The notes beneath the pieces are model-generated. The model made no database searches. It saw only the letters and a list, made by a program, of their open reading frames with translations, and had not been told where the DNA came from. DNA of 64,000 nt from Jannaschia pohangensis. GTDB taxonomy: Bacteria; Pseudomonadota; Alphaproteobacteria; Rhodobacterales; Rhodobacteraceae. The DNA is taken from assembly GCF_900113875.1 (NCBI RefSeq), contig NZ_FORA01000003.1:462972-526971 (forward strand), written 5' to 3'. Made by a program: the position numbers and the translations under genes. This document shows, piece after piece, positions 8,321 to 16,633 of the stretch. How positions within the stretch are numbered: position 1 is the stretch's first letter; the number at the start of each line of letters is the position of its first letter.

Positions 8321-9109
8321 TTAGAACCCCCGTAACAGGACCAGTGCAGGCGAGGATGGCGCGGTCGTCCCGTTGGAAAGCCCGTCCAACGCCGTATAGC
8401 GATCAAGGATCCGCCCGAGCAGCTTTGGTTCCCCAAGCTCCCGGACATCGCTGGTCCCAAAGATCGCTTCCGACCGCTCAAGGAACGTTTCAAGCTGCTT
8501 GTCGATCGGGAGCGTCGCGAATGCCGTGGGCAGATTCAACGCGGTTTCCATCACCTTGCGCAGCGGGGCCGTCCCCATGATCGCGAACCATTTGGTCCGG
8601 TTCGAGGTGCCGTCGTTCCCGATCGACACAAGCTCCCGCTCGGCGTTCAAGGCCAGCCGCATGGAATCGTTTGTCTTTCCCAGGTCGATCTCGAAACTTC
8701 GGCTCTTGTAGCGCTCCGCGATCCGGTCGGCGAAATCGGAGATTTTGGTCGACGGCACCGGGAAATCACCGAAGCCGAATGTCCGCGACAGATCGCGATA
8801 CCGCTTGTCCGACAGCCTGTTCGCAAGCGCATCCGTCTCGATAGTGCCTTCTTCGAGCACCTTGCGGATCAGAAACTTGCTATTGATATCATCCTGCAGA
8901 CCGAAGGCCGTCAGGGCGACCGACAAGAGCCGGTAATCCCCGACAAGCTGTTCTGCGGTGTCGATCTTGCCGATGTTCTGGGCGAAGTAGTCCAGGTCGC
9001 GCTGGAGGACCGCGCCTTGGCCATGGGCCTCTCGCTGCGCCGAGATGGTGTTCTGAAGAAACCGCCAGCCAGCAAGCCCGCCTGTCGGAACGAAGGGCTG
9101 AAAGGTCAT
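8321..9109 (-). CDS. DUF1217 family flagellar-cluster protein
   Basis: This 262-residue protein has no signal peptide or membrane segment. It resembles the DUF1217 family known from alphaproteobacterial flagellar clusters (wording such as TLSAQREAHGQ-like start, then QRDLDYFAQNIGKIDTAEQLVGDYRLL and VALTAFGLQDDINSKFLIRKVLEEG). The function is not established; helical content and location suggest a soluble flagellar assembly factor or secreted structural protein. The ATG at 9109 overlaps the flbT stop by 4 nt, so it is coupled to flaF-flbT. A longer upstream frame lies inside flbT and is rejected. Confidence 0.75.
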   Translation of the reverse strand: MTFQPFVPTGGLAGWRFLQNTISAQREAHGQGAVLQRDLDYFAQNIGKIDTAEQLVGDYRLLSVALTAFGLQDDINSKFLIRKVLEEGTIETDALANRLSDKRYRDLSRTFGFGDFPVPSTKISDFADRIAERYKSRSFEIDLGKTNDSMRLALNAERELVSIGNDGTSNRTKWFAIMGTAPLRKVMETALNLPTAFATLPIDKQLETFLERSEAIFGTSDVRELGEPKLLGRILDRYTALDGLSNGTTAPSSPALVLLRGF

Positions 9110-9510
9110 GATGTGATCCGTGCCAGAATTTCGGACTCGCGCTTGCGAAGGCGGCCGAGGTGACGAAGCGCCTGATAGAACTGGCCCGCTTCCAGATGCT
9201 CCCGAACCTGGTCGATACAAGCGCGGTCATCCGGCATGGTGAAGGCATTCCGCAAGGGCGGCAATGTCGCCAGTGTTTCCGGCAACCCCTCCTTGGCGGG
9301 CCACTCGCCGATCAGCATGAGCTGGACCGCGTGGGCCAATCGGCTGACCGGCGAATTGGCAGCGTTTGGATCCACAGCATCGCGCAATCTGAGCAATTGC
9401 GTGTCGGGCGTGAGCAGGCGCAGACGGGCGCCGCGCCCGACGTTTTCAATCACCGCGCCATTTACGACGATGCGATCTCCCGCCGGAAATTTGAGCATGA
9501 GGCCGGCCAT
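9106..9510 (-). CDS. flbT: Flagellin post-transcriptional regulator FlbT
   Basis: FlbT is an alphaproteobacterial RNA-binding regulator that in Caulobacter acts on the 5' leader of flagellin mRNA. The 134-residue product begins MAGLMLKFPAGDRIVVNGAVIENVGRGARLRL and has LRLRDAVDPNAANSPVSRLAHAVQLML, the family pattern, followed by a helical tail. It directly follows flaF with the stop and start adjacent, and overlaps the DUF1217 gene. Its presence next to fliC suggests that flagellin translation is checked post-transcriptionally here too; that part is inference. Confidence 0.88.
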   Translation of the reverse strand: MAGLMLKFPAGDRIVVNGAVIENVGRGARLRLLTPDTQLLRLRDAVDPNAANSPVSRLAHAVQLMLIGEWPAKEGLPETLATLPPLRNAFTMPDDRACIDQVREHLEAGQFYQALRHLGRLRKRESEILARITS

Positions 9511-9882
9511 TCAGCTTGCCCCGTTCGACAGGCCGGCGGCAATGCGGCGGTTGATTTCGAAAAGGACCTGGGGCTTCCCCGATCCGCCGAGAACTTCGCT
9601 CGTTTGCCGGTCCACGAAACCGGCCAAGCTGATGATGCTTGCCCGCAACTGCGGTGTCATCTCGTTGTCATCCGACGCACAGGCCATCGCGGCGGCTTGC
9701 CAGAGCCTGCGGTTGTCATGGAGCGCCGAAACACGAACTGTAGCGGATGCCTGGTCGTCAGCATAGGCCGCTTCCAGGCGACGGGTGACCTTGGCAAAAA
9801 CCAAGGCTTCTGCACGTGTTGCTGATGTCAGAGAGGGATCAAGCGACGCGTATGCGTTCGCCGCCATTTGCGAATAGCCCAT
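9511..9882 (-). CDS. flaF: Flagellin synthesis/secretion factor FlaF
   Basis: FlaF is an alphaproteobacterial protein that binds flagellin and is required for its secretion, acting with FlbT. The 123-residue product starts MGYSQMAANAYASLDPSLTSATRAEALVFAKVTRRLEAA. It continues with ALHDNRRLWQAAAMACASDDNEMTPQLRASIISLAGFVDRQT, the normal family layout. It is the first gene downstream of fliC on the same strand. A 137-bp gap with three hairpins separates the two. Confidence 0.9.
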   Translation of the reverse strand: MGYSQMAANAYASLDPSLTSATRAEALVFAKVTRRLEAAYADDQASATVRVSALHDNRRLWQAAAMACASDDNEMTPQLRASIISLAGFVDRQTSEVLGGSGKPQVLFEINRRIAAGLSNGAS

Positions 9883-9908
9883 ATCTTCGATGTCTCACTT
9901 TTTGCGAG

Positions 9909-9943
9909 CTTCGCGCTTTGGCGAAGGTCCGGCGCTTTGCGCC
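9909..9943 (-). other. Two small hairpins in the flaF leader
   Basis: Between the fliC terminator and flaF there are two perfect stems: CTTCGC(GCTTTG)GCGAAG at 9909-9926 and GGCGC(TTT)GCGCC at 9931-9943. They would lie in the 5' leader of flaF-flbT mRNA, or in fliC read-through RNA. They could control flaF translation or protect read-through transcripts. No binding partner is known from sequence alone. Confidence 0.45.
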
Positions 9944-9982
9944 ATGGGGGACAAAGGGTTCGGAATTTCGACCACTTCGGGG

Positions 9983-10008
9983 AAACCCGACCCCAAAAAG
10001 GGGTCGGG
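9983..10008 (-). terminator. Intrinsic terminator after fliC
   Basis: On the minus strand, just after the flagellin stop, the sequence forms a perfect 9-bp stem with a 5-nt loop, CCCGACCCC(TTTTT)GGGGTCGGG, followed by TTT. The U tail is short, so termination may be partial, which would allow some read-through into flaF-flbT. Confidence 0.75.
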
Positions 10009-10019
10009 CCACGATCCAA

Positions 10020-11324
10020 TTACCGGAACAGCGACAGGATCGACTGCGGCGCCTGGTTGGCGATCGACAGCGACTGCGTCGCGAGCTGCTGCTGCACCTG
10101 CAGTGCCTGCAGGCGGGCCGAGGCCTCTTCCATGTTGGCATCCACCAGCGCACCGATCCCCGAGGTCAACGAGTTCGACAGCTTGGAGACGAAGGACGAC
10201 TGCGTTTCGATCCGGCCCTGCGCCGAACCCAGTGCGGCGGCCGAGTCGATGGCGGTCGAAATCAGCCCTTCGATACCGGCCAGGGCCGCCTTGGCGCCGT
10301 TCTTCGTGGTGACATCGAAGTCGGCAAGCGATGCCAGCGCACCACCGATGGTCGCCGAGTTCGTCGCCGTTGCCGCCGAGGTAGCACCCTGATCAACGCG
10401 AACGGCGAGGGAGTCGGTACCGTCCGTCTTGGTCGAGGTAAACTTCAGGTTGACGCCGGTCGCAACATTGTCGCCGACCGAAACGGAGAGAATGTCGAGA
10501 TCCAAACCTTGCTTGGAGGCATAGCCGTTGTAGGCCGCTACCAGACCCCGAGCCACGTCAGCTGCGGTGTCACCCTCGCGAGCGACATAGAGGATCTTGG
10601 ACTGATCTGCTGACGTGGTGCCCGTGGTATAGTCGGCGGGGGTGAAGGTGCTCGCATCCGCGTCGGTGCCGGCAATGCCGATGGAATAGGCCTGGCCGGT
10701 AGTGACAGATGCCGTCGTGATGACGATGTTCTGGGTCTGGGTCGCGTTCAGGTTCGCGGCCGTGCCAGCGGTCAGCGCGGTGCTGCCGGTGTAGGCGGCC
10801 TTCGTGGTGCCGAGGTCCTGCTTGCTGATGCTGATCGAGCTGGCGGCGACACCACTCCCGCTCCGATCCAGCGAGGACAGGACGTTGACCGATCCTTCGC
10901 CCGTCGTGCGGGACGTGTTGCCCAGCATGTTGAGGCCGTTGAACTGCGCAGCACCGACAACCGAGCCGATCTGATCACGCAAGGCGGTGATATCGGTCTG
11001 GATCTTGGTGCGGTCGACGTTCTCTTCCTGGGCGGCGACGATCTTGCCCTTGATCTGCGTCAGAAGGTCAGTGACGGTTTCGGCCGCATTGCGTGCGACA
11101 GCAGTGGTCGATTCACCCAGAGCGAGGCTTTCCTCGATGGATTTGAAGCCCTGCACGTCGGATTCCATCTGCTTGGAAATGGCCCAGACGGCAGAGTTGT
11201 CCTTGGCGGTAGCGACGGATTTTCCGGTCGAAATCTCGGACTGGGTCATGCCGAGGTTCTTGTTGATGGATTGCAGGGTCTGCAGCGCAACCATTGCGCC
11301 ATTGTTGGTCAGAATGCTGGACAT
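10020..11324 (-). CDS. fliC: Flagellin
   Basis: This is the flagellar filament protein, 434 residues. The conserved N-terminal D0/D1 region is present (SSILTNNGAMVALQTLQSINKNLG, then STGKSVATAKDNSAVWAISKQM). So is the C-terminal D1/D0 region (LGSAQGRIETQSSFVSKLSNSLTSGIGALVDANMEEASARLQ, ending LSLFR). The Thr/Ser/Ala-rich middle (about 155-340) is the variable exposed part. An AAAGGAACTACC ribosome site precedes the ATG. It is monocistronic up to the hairpin terminator, then flaF-flbT follow. It is the only flagellin gene in the window. Confidence 0.96.
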   Translation of the reverse strand: MSSILTNNGAMVALQTLQSINKNLGMTQSEISTGKSVATAKDNSAVWAISKQMESDVQGFKSIEESLALGESTTAVARNAAETVTDLLTQIKGKIVAAQEENVDRTKIQTDITALRDQIGSVVGAAQFNGLNMLGNTSRTTGEGSVNVLSSLDRSGSGVAASSISISKQDLGTTKAAYTGSTALTAGTAANLNATQTQNIVITTASVTTGQAYSIGIAGTDADASTFTPADYTTGTTSADQSKILYVAREGDTAADVARGLVAAYNGYASKQGLDLDILSVSVGDNVATGVNLKFTSTKTDGTDSLAVRVDQGATSAATATNSATIGGALASLADFDVTTKNGAKAALAGIEGLISTAIDSAAALGSAQGRIETQSSFVSKLSNSLTSGIGALVDANMEEASARLQALQVQQQLATQSLSIANQAPQSILSLFR

Positions 11325-11664
11325 TGGTAGTTCCTTTGAATGCGCCCGCTTCGCGGGGCTTGTGACAGCTGCTTTCGCAACCAGATCGACATTCTGTCCT
11401 GAGGCAACCGACGCATTCGGCCACCCACGTTCGCCATTCTCGGCGTGTGTCCTGATATTGGGCTTGCCCTAATCGGACCTTAATGCGCCAGCATCGAATA
11501 CTCTGAATTCATTTAAGATTTGACCGGATGACGTCGCCCGAGTCCCGATGCCGCACTGCTAAAATCCTGATCTGTCGACAAAAATCGGATCAAACCACCT
11601 GGGCAAGCGCCTTCGTGGAGAAAATACGGATCAAAATCAGGCGGTTTTCCCGACCTTCGGCCGC
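11325..11664. other. 340-bp intergenic region upstream of fliC
   Basis: No gene is supported here. The region must carry the fliC promoter (reading left). On the minus strand TTAAGG (11479-11484) and GCCCAATA (11457-11464) are loosely like a flagellar sigma-28 -35/-10 pair; this is weak. Further right, AAAATCGGATCAAA (11581-11594) recurs as AAAATACGGATCAAA (11621-11635), an imperfect direct repeat 40 bp apart. The stop-side of putR borders the region; no clear terminator for putR was seen. Confidence 0.4.
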
Positions 11665-12147
11665 TCAGACGGGCAAGGCGCGACCTTCGGCAACCACTTC
11701 CATCACCGTGTAGGTGCGGGTTTCGCGAACCCCCGGCAGGGTCAGAAGCGTATCGGCCAGAAACTGACGATAGGCGGCCATGTCCCAGTGCCGCGTCTTG
11801 AGCAGGTAATCGAAGCCGCCGGCAACCATGTGGCATTCCTCCACATCGTCGACCTCGCGGATCGCCGCGGCGAAGGCGTCGAAGATGTCCGAGGCCGTCC
11901 GGTCCAACTTGACCTCCACGAAGGCCGTCATCCCCCGCCCCAGGGCCGCCGACGACAGGCGGACCGAATACCCCTTGATCACGCCATCGCGCTGCATCCG
12001 CCGCATTCGCTCGGCCGTGGCATTGGCAGACAGGCCGACCCGTTCGGACAGCGCCGTGACGGGGATTCGGCCATCGTCCTGAAGTTCGCGAAGAATCGCA
12101 CGATCCAGCGCATCAAGGGTGGGGAATTTCGTGGAATTCTCAGCCAT
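11665..12147 (-). CDS. putR: Lrp/AsnC family regulator, probable proline-utilisation regulator PutR
   Basis: This is a 160-residue Lrp/AsnC-type transcription factor. It has an N-terminal helix-turn-helix (LDALDRAILRELQDDGRIPVTALSERVGLSANATAERMRRMQRDGVI, residues about 10-56) and a C-terminal RAM/AsnC effector domain (VEVKLDRTASDIFDAFAAAIREVDDVEECHMVAGGFDYLL). It is divergent from putA with 117 bp between the starts. In Rhodobacter and Agrobacterium an Lrp-type PutR activates putA in response to proline. The PutA here lacks its own DNA-binding domain, which fits that arrangement. The role is inferred from context and precedent. Confidence 0.85.
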   Translation of the reverse strand: MAENSTKFPTLDALDRAILRELQDDGRIPVTALSERVGLSANATAERMRRMQRDGVIKGYSVRLSSAALGRGMTAFVEVKLDRTASDIFDAFAAAIREVDDVEECHMVAGGFDYLLKTRHWDMAAYRQFLADTLLTLPGVRETRTYTVMEVVAEGRALPV

Positions 12148-12264
12148 GCGTCAGAGTTACTGCGAAAAGCGCGGAAAATGCCAGCGGGACTTGTGAAGTT
12201 TCGCGAGATATTCGGAAATTCTTGGCGTATCATGCGGAAAGCCCCTCAATCAGAGCGTTCCATC
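12148..12264. promoter_or_regulatory. Divergent putR/putA promoter region
   Basis: The 117-bp spacer holds both promoters. It has AT-richer patches (GAAGTTTCGCGAGATATTCGGAAATTC at 12195-12221) with phased GAA/TTC tracts, the loose kind of sequence Lrp-type regulators bend. No strong dyad was found. The ribosome site before the putA ATG at 12265 is weak; an in-frame ATG at 12232 is an alternative start adding 11 residues. Confidence 0.45.
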
Positions 12265-15204
12265 ATGCCCTTTGCCGCCCCCTATGCCCCCGCCGACGAA
12301 GCGATCTTCCCGACCCTGATACAGTTTCAGACGGTCGGCAAGGACGCGATGGATATGGCCGCCCGCCTGGTCAAGGGCATCCGCGCCGCCAAGACGCGGA
12401 TCGGAGGTCTGGAGGATTTCCTGCGCGACTATGACCTGTCCACCCGCGAGGGTCTGGCGCTCATGGCGATGGCCGAGGCGCTGCTGCGCGTGCCGGACGA
12501 GGCGACGCAGGACAAGTTGATCGCCGACAAGATCGGTGCGGGCGATTGGGACGGGCATGATCCGTCCGACGCCTGGCTGGTGTCGGCGGCGACCTGGGGT
12601 CTGGGCCTGTCAAACCGGCTGCTGCGGCCGAACGATACGGTCCCGGGCATCATGGGCAACCTGACCCGTCGGATCGGCGGCCCGGCCGTACGCACCGGTG
12701 TGCGGCAGGCGATGCGCTTCATGGGGCATCAGTTCGTACTGGGCGAGACAATCAAGGCGGCGCTGAAGCGCGCGCAGGAGAACGAGGCGAAGGGCTCCCT
12801 GCACAGCTACGACATGCTCGGTGAAGGGGCCAAGACGACCGCGGACGCGGCGCGCTATGCCAAGTCGTATTCCGACGCCATCGCGGCCATCGGCAAGGCC
12901 GCAGGCAAGCGCCCGCTCCCGATGCGACCGGGAATCTCGGTCAAGCTCTCGGCGCTGCACCCCCGCTACGAGCCTCGCAACCACGAGGCGGTACTGGCGG
13001 AATTGACCCCGGTCCTGCGCAACCTGATGTCCGAGGCCAAGGCCCACGACCTGAACTTCACCGTCGACGCCGAGGAGCAGGACAGGCTCGAACTGTCCAT
13101 CGCGGTGATCGAAGCGGCCTGCGCCGGTGACATCCTCGAGCGGTGGAACGGCTTCGGCCTGGCGATCCAGGCCTACGGAAAACGCGCGCTGCCGGTCATC
13201 GACTGGGCGGCGGACCTGTCGCGGCGCACCGGTCAGACGCTGATGGTCCGGCTGGTAAAGGGCGCCTATTGGGACACCGAGGTCAAGCATGCCCAGGTCG
13301 AAGGCCATGCCGATTACCCCGTCTTCACGCGCAAGGCCGTGACGGACCTGAACTACCTGGCCTGTGCCGAACGGATGCTGGCCCTGCGGCCCCATCTCTA
13401 TCCGCAATTCGCGACCCACAACGCCCTCAGCATCGCGCAGATCATCCACATGGCGGGCGACGCCGGCGGCTATGAATTCCAGCGGCTGCACGGGATGGGC
13501 GAAGCCCTCTATGCCGCCGTCACCCGCGAGACGGATCGTCCCTGCCGCATCTATGCGCCGGTCGGCGGGCATCGCGACCTTCTGGCCTATCTGGTCCGCC
13601 GCCTGCTTGAGAACGGGGCCAGCACGTCCTTCGTGGCACAGGCCGGGGACGACAAGATACCGGTCGAGCAAGTCCTTGAGATGCCCGCGAACCTGGCCGA
13701 AGCGCCGCGCCACGCGAATATCCCGCTGCCGACGGCGCTGTTTCAGCCGCGTCCGAATTCCAATGGCCTGACCTTCGGGGATGCCGACGAGTTGAACGGG
13801 CTGGCCAAGGCGATGCGCGCCGCCCCCGTCATGGACGAGGTGAAGCCGCTGACCGCCGCGCAGGCCGCCGACGCCATGGCCCGCGCCGCCAAGGCCGCAC
13901 CGGCGTGGCGGGACACGCCCGTCGCCACCCGCAGCGCCGCCCTGAACCGTGCGGCCGACCTGCTGGAGGCGCATCGCCCCGCGTTGATGGCAACCCTGGC
14001 GCGCGAAGCCGGCAAGACCATCGACGACGGCATCGCAGAGGTGCGCGAGGCCGTTGACTTCCTGCGCTACTATGCGACCGAAGCGCAGGCGCTGTGCCAA
14101 TCGCGCACGATGCCTGGGCCGACGGGGGAGCGGAACGAATGGCGGGCGCGCGGGCGCGGTGTCTTCGTCACCGTCGCACCCTGGAACTTCCCGCTCGCCA
14201 TCTTCCTGGGGCAGACCGCCGCCGCCCTGTCGGTCGGCAACGCCGTGGTCGCCAAGCCGGCGCCCCAGACCCCGCGCATCGCGGCCCAGGCCGTCGCCCT
14301 GCTGCACGAAGCCGGCGTTCCGAAGGACGCCTTGATCCTGGCCCCGGGCGGGGTCGAGGTGGGTCAGGCGCTGATCGCCGATCCGAACCTTGGGGGCGTG
14401 GCCTTCACCGGCTCCACCGCCACGGCACGGTCGATCAACCGGGCGTTGGCCGAGCGTGAGGGGGCCATCGTCCCGCTGATCGCGGAAACCGGCGGCGTGA
14501 ACGCCATGATTGTGGATGCCACGGCCCTGCCCGAGCAGGTCACGCGCGATGTCATCCTGTCGGCCTTCCGGTCGGCCGGGCAGCGTTGTTCCGCCTGTCG
14601 CATCGTCTATCTGCAGGAGGATGTCGCCGACGGGATGCTCAAGATGATCGAGGGGGCCGCCGCCACCTTGCGGCTGGGCGATCCGATGGATCCGGCGACC
14701 GATGTCGGTCCGATCATCGATGCCGACGCGCTGGAACGGCTCAAGGCCCATGTGGCGAACCACAAGCCCCGCTATGAGGGCGAGGTGCCCGATGGTCTCT
14801 TCATGCCGCCTACCATCATCGAGCTGGACCGCGATCACAAACTGACGACCGAAGTCTTCGGCCCCGTCCTGCATGTCAAACGCTGGAAGGCGCGTGACCT
14901 CGACAAGGTGCTGGACGAAATCGCGGCGACCGGCTTCGGGCTGACGTTCGGCCTGCATTCCCGCGTGGATGCGACGATCGCCCATGTCACCGCGCGGGTG
15001 GGCGCGGGCAACGTCTATGTTAACCGCAACCAGATCGGCGCCATCGTCGGCAGCCAGCCCTTCGGCGGCCATGGGTTGTCGGGCACCGGGCCCAAGGCGG
15101 GCGGGCCGCTGTATCTCACCCGCTTCGTGGAGGAAGTCGTGGTCAGCACCGACACCACGGCAGCGGGCGGGAACGCGTCGCTGATCGCGATGGAGCAGCG
15201 CTGA
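12265..15204 (+). CDS. putA: Bifunctional proline dehydrogenase / L-glutamate gamma-semialdehyde dehydrogenase PutA
   Basis: PutA oxidises proline to glutamate in two steps, with FAD then NAD. The 979-residue product has an N-terminal proline dehydrogenase barrel (about 60-470; motifs RPGISVKLSALHPRYEP, FTVDAEEQDRLELS, MVRLVKGAYWDTEVKHAQ, ATHNALSIAQI and YEFQRLHGMGEALY). An ALDH-type domain follows (about 540-970), with Glu741 in AETGGVN and catalytic Cys775 in GQRCSACRIVY. It lacks the ribbon-helix-helix DNA-binding domain and the extra C-terminal domain of the long (1,300-residue) PutAs, so it is a minimal PutA and leaves regulation to putR. A strong hairpin follows the stop. Confidence 0.96.
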   Translation: MPFAAPYAPADEAIFPTLIQFQTVGKDAMDMAARLVKGIRAAKTRIGGLEDFLRDYDLSTREGLALMAMAEALLRVPDEATQDKLIADKIGAGDWDGHDPSDAWLVSAATWGLGLSNRLLRPNDTVPGIMGNLTRRIGGPAVRTGVRQAMRFMGHQFVLGETIKAALKRAQENEAKGSLHSYDMLGEGAKTTADAARYAKSYSDAIAAIGKAAGKRPLPMRPGISVKLSALHPRYEPRNHEAVLAELTPVLRNLMSEAKAHDLNFTVDAEEQDRLELSIAVIEAACAGDILERWNGFGLAIQAYGKRALPVIDWAADLSRRTGQTLMVRLVKGAYWDTEVKHAQVEGHADYPVFTRKAVTDLNYLACAERMLALRPHLYPQFATHNALSIAQIIHMAGDAGGYEFQRLHGMGEALYAAVTRETDRPCRIYAPVGGHRDLLAYLVRRLLENGASTSFVAQAGDDKIPVEQVLEMPANLAEAPRHANIPLPTALFQPRPNSNGLTFGDADELNGLAKAMRAAPVMDEVKPLTAAQAADAMARAAKAAPAWRDTPVATRSAALNRAADLLEAHRPALMATLAREAGKTIDDGIAEVREAVDFLRYYATEAQALCQSRTMPGPTGERNEWRARGRGVFVTVAPWNFPLAIFLGQTAAALSVGNAVVAKPAPQTPRIAAQAVALLHEAGVPKDALILAPGGVEVGQALIADPNLGGVAFTGSTATARSINRALAEREGAIVPLIAETGGVNAMIVDATALPEQVTRDVILSAFRSAGQRCSACRIVYLQEDVADGMLKMIEGAAATLRLGDPMDPATDVGPIIDADALERLKAHVANHKPRYEGEVPDGLFMPPTIIELDRDHKLTTEVFGPVLHVKRWKARDLDKVLDEIAATGFGLTFGLHSRVDATIAHVTARVGAGNVYVNRNQIGAIVGSQPFGGHGLSGTGPKAGGPLYLTRFVEEVVVSTDTTAAGGNASLIAMEQR

Positions 15205-15211
15205 CCGAAAC

Positions 15212-15241
15212 CTCGCCCGGGGCGGATTGCCACCGGGCGAG
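15212..15241 (+). terminator. Hairpin after putA
   Basis: Eight bases after the putA stop there is a perfect 9-bp stem, CTCGCCCGG and CCGGGCGAG, with a 12-nt loop. There is no T tail. It probably ends or stabilises putA mRNA. The ATG at 15227, a conceivable uxaC start, lies inside the loop, which argues for the later start codons. Confidence 0.55.
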
Positions 15242-15262
15242 ACGCACCCTAGCGTGCCGCCC

Positions 15263-16633
15263 ATGATGCACACCGACCGCCTGTTTCCGCCCGACCCCGC
15301 AACGCGCACCCTCGCCCGGTCGCTCTTCGAGGGGGTCGAGCATTTGCCCATCGTGTCGCCCCATGGTCACACCGACCCGGCGTGGTGGGGCGACAACGCG
15401 CCCTTCGGGACGGCGACGGATCTTTTCGTGCGGCCCGACCACTACGTCACCCGCATGCTGGTGAGCCAGGGCGTCCCGTTCGAAGCCTTCGACGGCGAGC
15501 CACGCAAGGTCTGGAGCCTTTTTGCGCGCCACTATCCCCTGTTCGCGGCGACGCCATCCCGGCTCTGGCTGGACCATGCCTTCTCGACCGTCTTCGGCCT
15601 GACCGACCGGTTGCGCGAAGAAAACGCGGACGCCTTCTTCGACACGATCACCGAAGCTCTGGCGACACCGGAATTCCGGCCCCGCGCGCTTTATGACCGG
15701 TTCAACATCGAGGTGATCGCCACCACGGACAGCCCGCTCGACGATCTGGCCCACCATCAGAACGCCGCCGACAGCGATTGGACCGGTCGCGTCGTGCCGA
15801 CCTATCGCCCGGACTCCTGTGTCGATCCGGAATTCGACGGCTTTCGGAACAACGTGATCCGGTTGGGTGAGCTGACCGGATGCGACACGGCCCGGTGGCA
15901 GGGCTATCTGGAGGCACACCGCAGACGTCGCGCCTTCTTTGCCTCCATGGGCGCCACGGCCACGGACCACGGCCACCCGACCGCCGCCACCCTGGACCTG
16001 TCCGAAGGCGAAGCCTCGGCGGTGTTCCAGCGGGTCATCCGGGGCCACGCCAGCCCGGGCGACGCCGAGACCTTCCGCGCCCAGATGCTGACCGAAATGG
16101 CGCGGATGTCGCTCGACGACGGGCTGGTCATGCAGCTGCACGCCGGGGCGATGCGCAACCATCACGCGGGCGTCCATCGCAGGCACGGGCGCGACCGGGG
16201 GTTCGACATCCCGACCCGCACCGATTTCGTAGCGGGCCTGCGGCCGCTCCTGAATGCCGTGGGAATGGACCCGCGCCTGACGCTGATCCTGTTCACGCTG
16301 GACGAAAGCACCTATGCCCGGGAACTCGCGCCCCTTGCCGGGGCCTATCCCTGCCTGAAACTCGGGCCGCCGTGGTGGTTCCACGACAGCTTCGAGGGGA
16401 TGATGCGGTTTCGCGGCCAGGTGACCGAGACGGCGGGTTTCGCCAACACCGCCGGGTTCAACGACGACACGCGGGCGCTCTGTTCCATCCCCGCCCGCCA
16501 TGACGTGGCCCGTCGGGCCGATTGCGCCTTCCTTGCCGGGTTGGTCACGACCCACCGTCTGGACGAGGAGGAGGCCTTCGCCCTGGCCCCACGCCTCGCG
16601 ACGGGTCTGGCCCGGGAGGCCTACAAGCTATGA
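15263..16633 (+). CDS. uxaC: Uronate isomerase (glucuronate isomerase)
   Basis: UxaC converts D-glucuronate to D-fructuronate and D-galacturonate to D-tagaturonate, the first step of hexuronate breakdown. The 456-residue product fits the family (about 470). Diagnostic parts are the metal-binding SPHGHTDPAWW near the N-terminus, DRFNIEVIATTDSPLDDL, the HAGAMRNHH segment, and LGPPWWFHDSFEGMMRFR plus GFNDDTRALCSIPARHD near the end. Two adjacent ATGs (15263, 15266) can start it; an ATG at 15227 is less likely because it sits in the putA hairpin. The stop overlaps the uxuA ATG (ATGA). Confidence 0.94.
   Translation: MMHTDRLFPPDPATRTLARSLFEGVEHLPIVSPHGHTDPAWWGDNAPFGTATDLFVRPDHYVTRMLVSQGVPFEAFDGEPRKVWSLFARHYPLFAATPSRLWLDHAFSTVFGLTDRLREENADAFFDTITEALATPEFRPRALYDRFNIEVIATTDSPLDDLAHHQNAADSDWTGRVVPTYRPDSCVDPEFDGFRNNVIRLGELTGCDTARWQGYLEAHRRRRAFFASMGATATDHGHPTAATLDLSEGEASAVFQRVIRGHASPGDAETFRAQMLTEMARMSLDDGLVMQLHAGAMRNHHAGVHRRHGRDRGFDIPTRTDFVAGLRPLLNAVGMDPRLTLILFTLDESTYARELAPLAGAYPCLKLGPPWWFHDSFEGMMRFRGQVTETAGFANTAGFNDDTRALCSIPARHDVARRADCAFLAGLVTTHRLDEEEAFALAPRLATGLAREAYKL

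Noticed and set aside
12610..15351. Long minus-strand open frame opposite putA
   Set aside because: It is the antisense shadow of putA, with no recognisable domain and no ribosome site.
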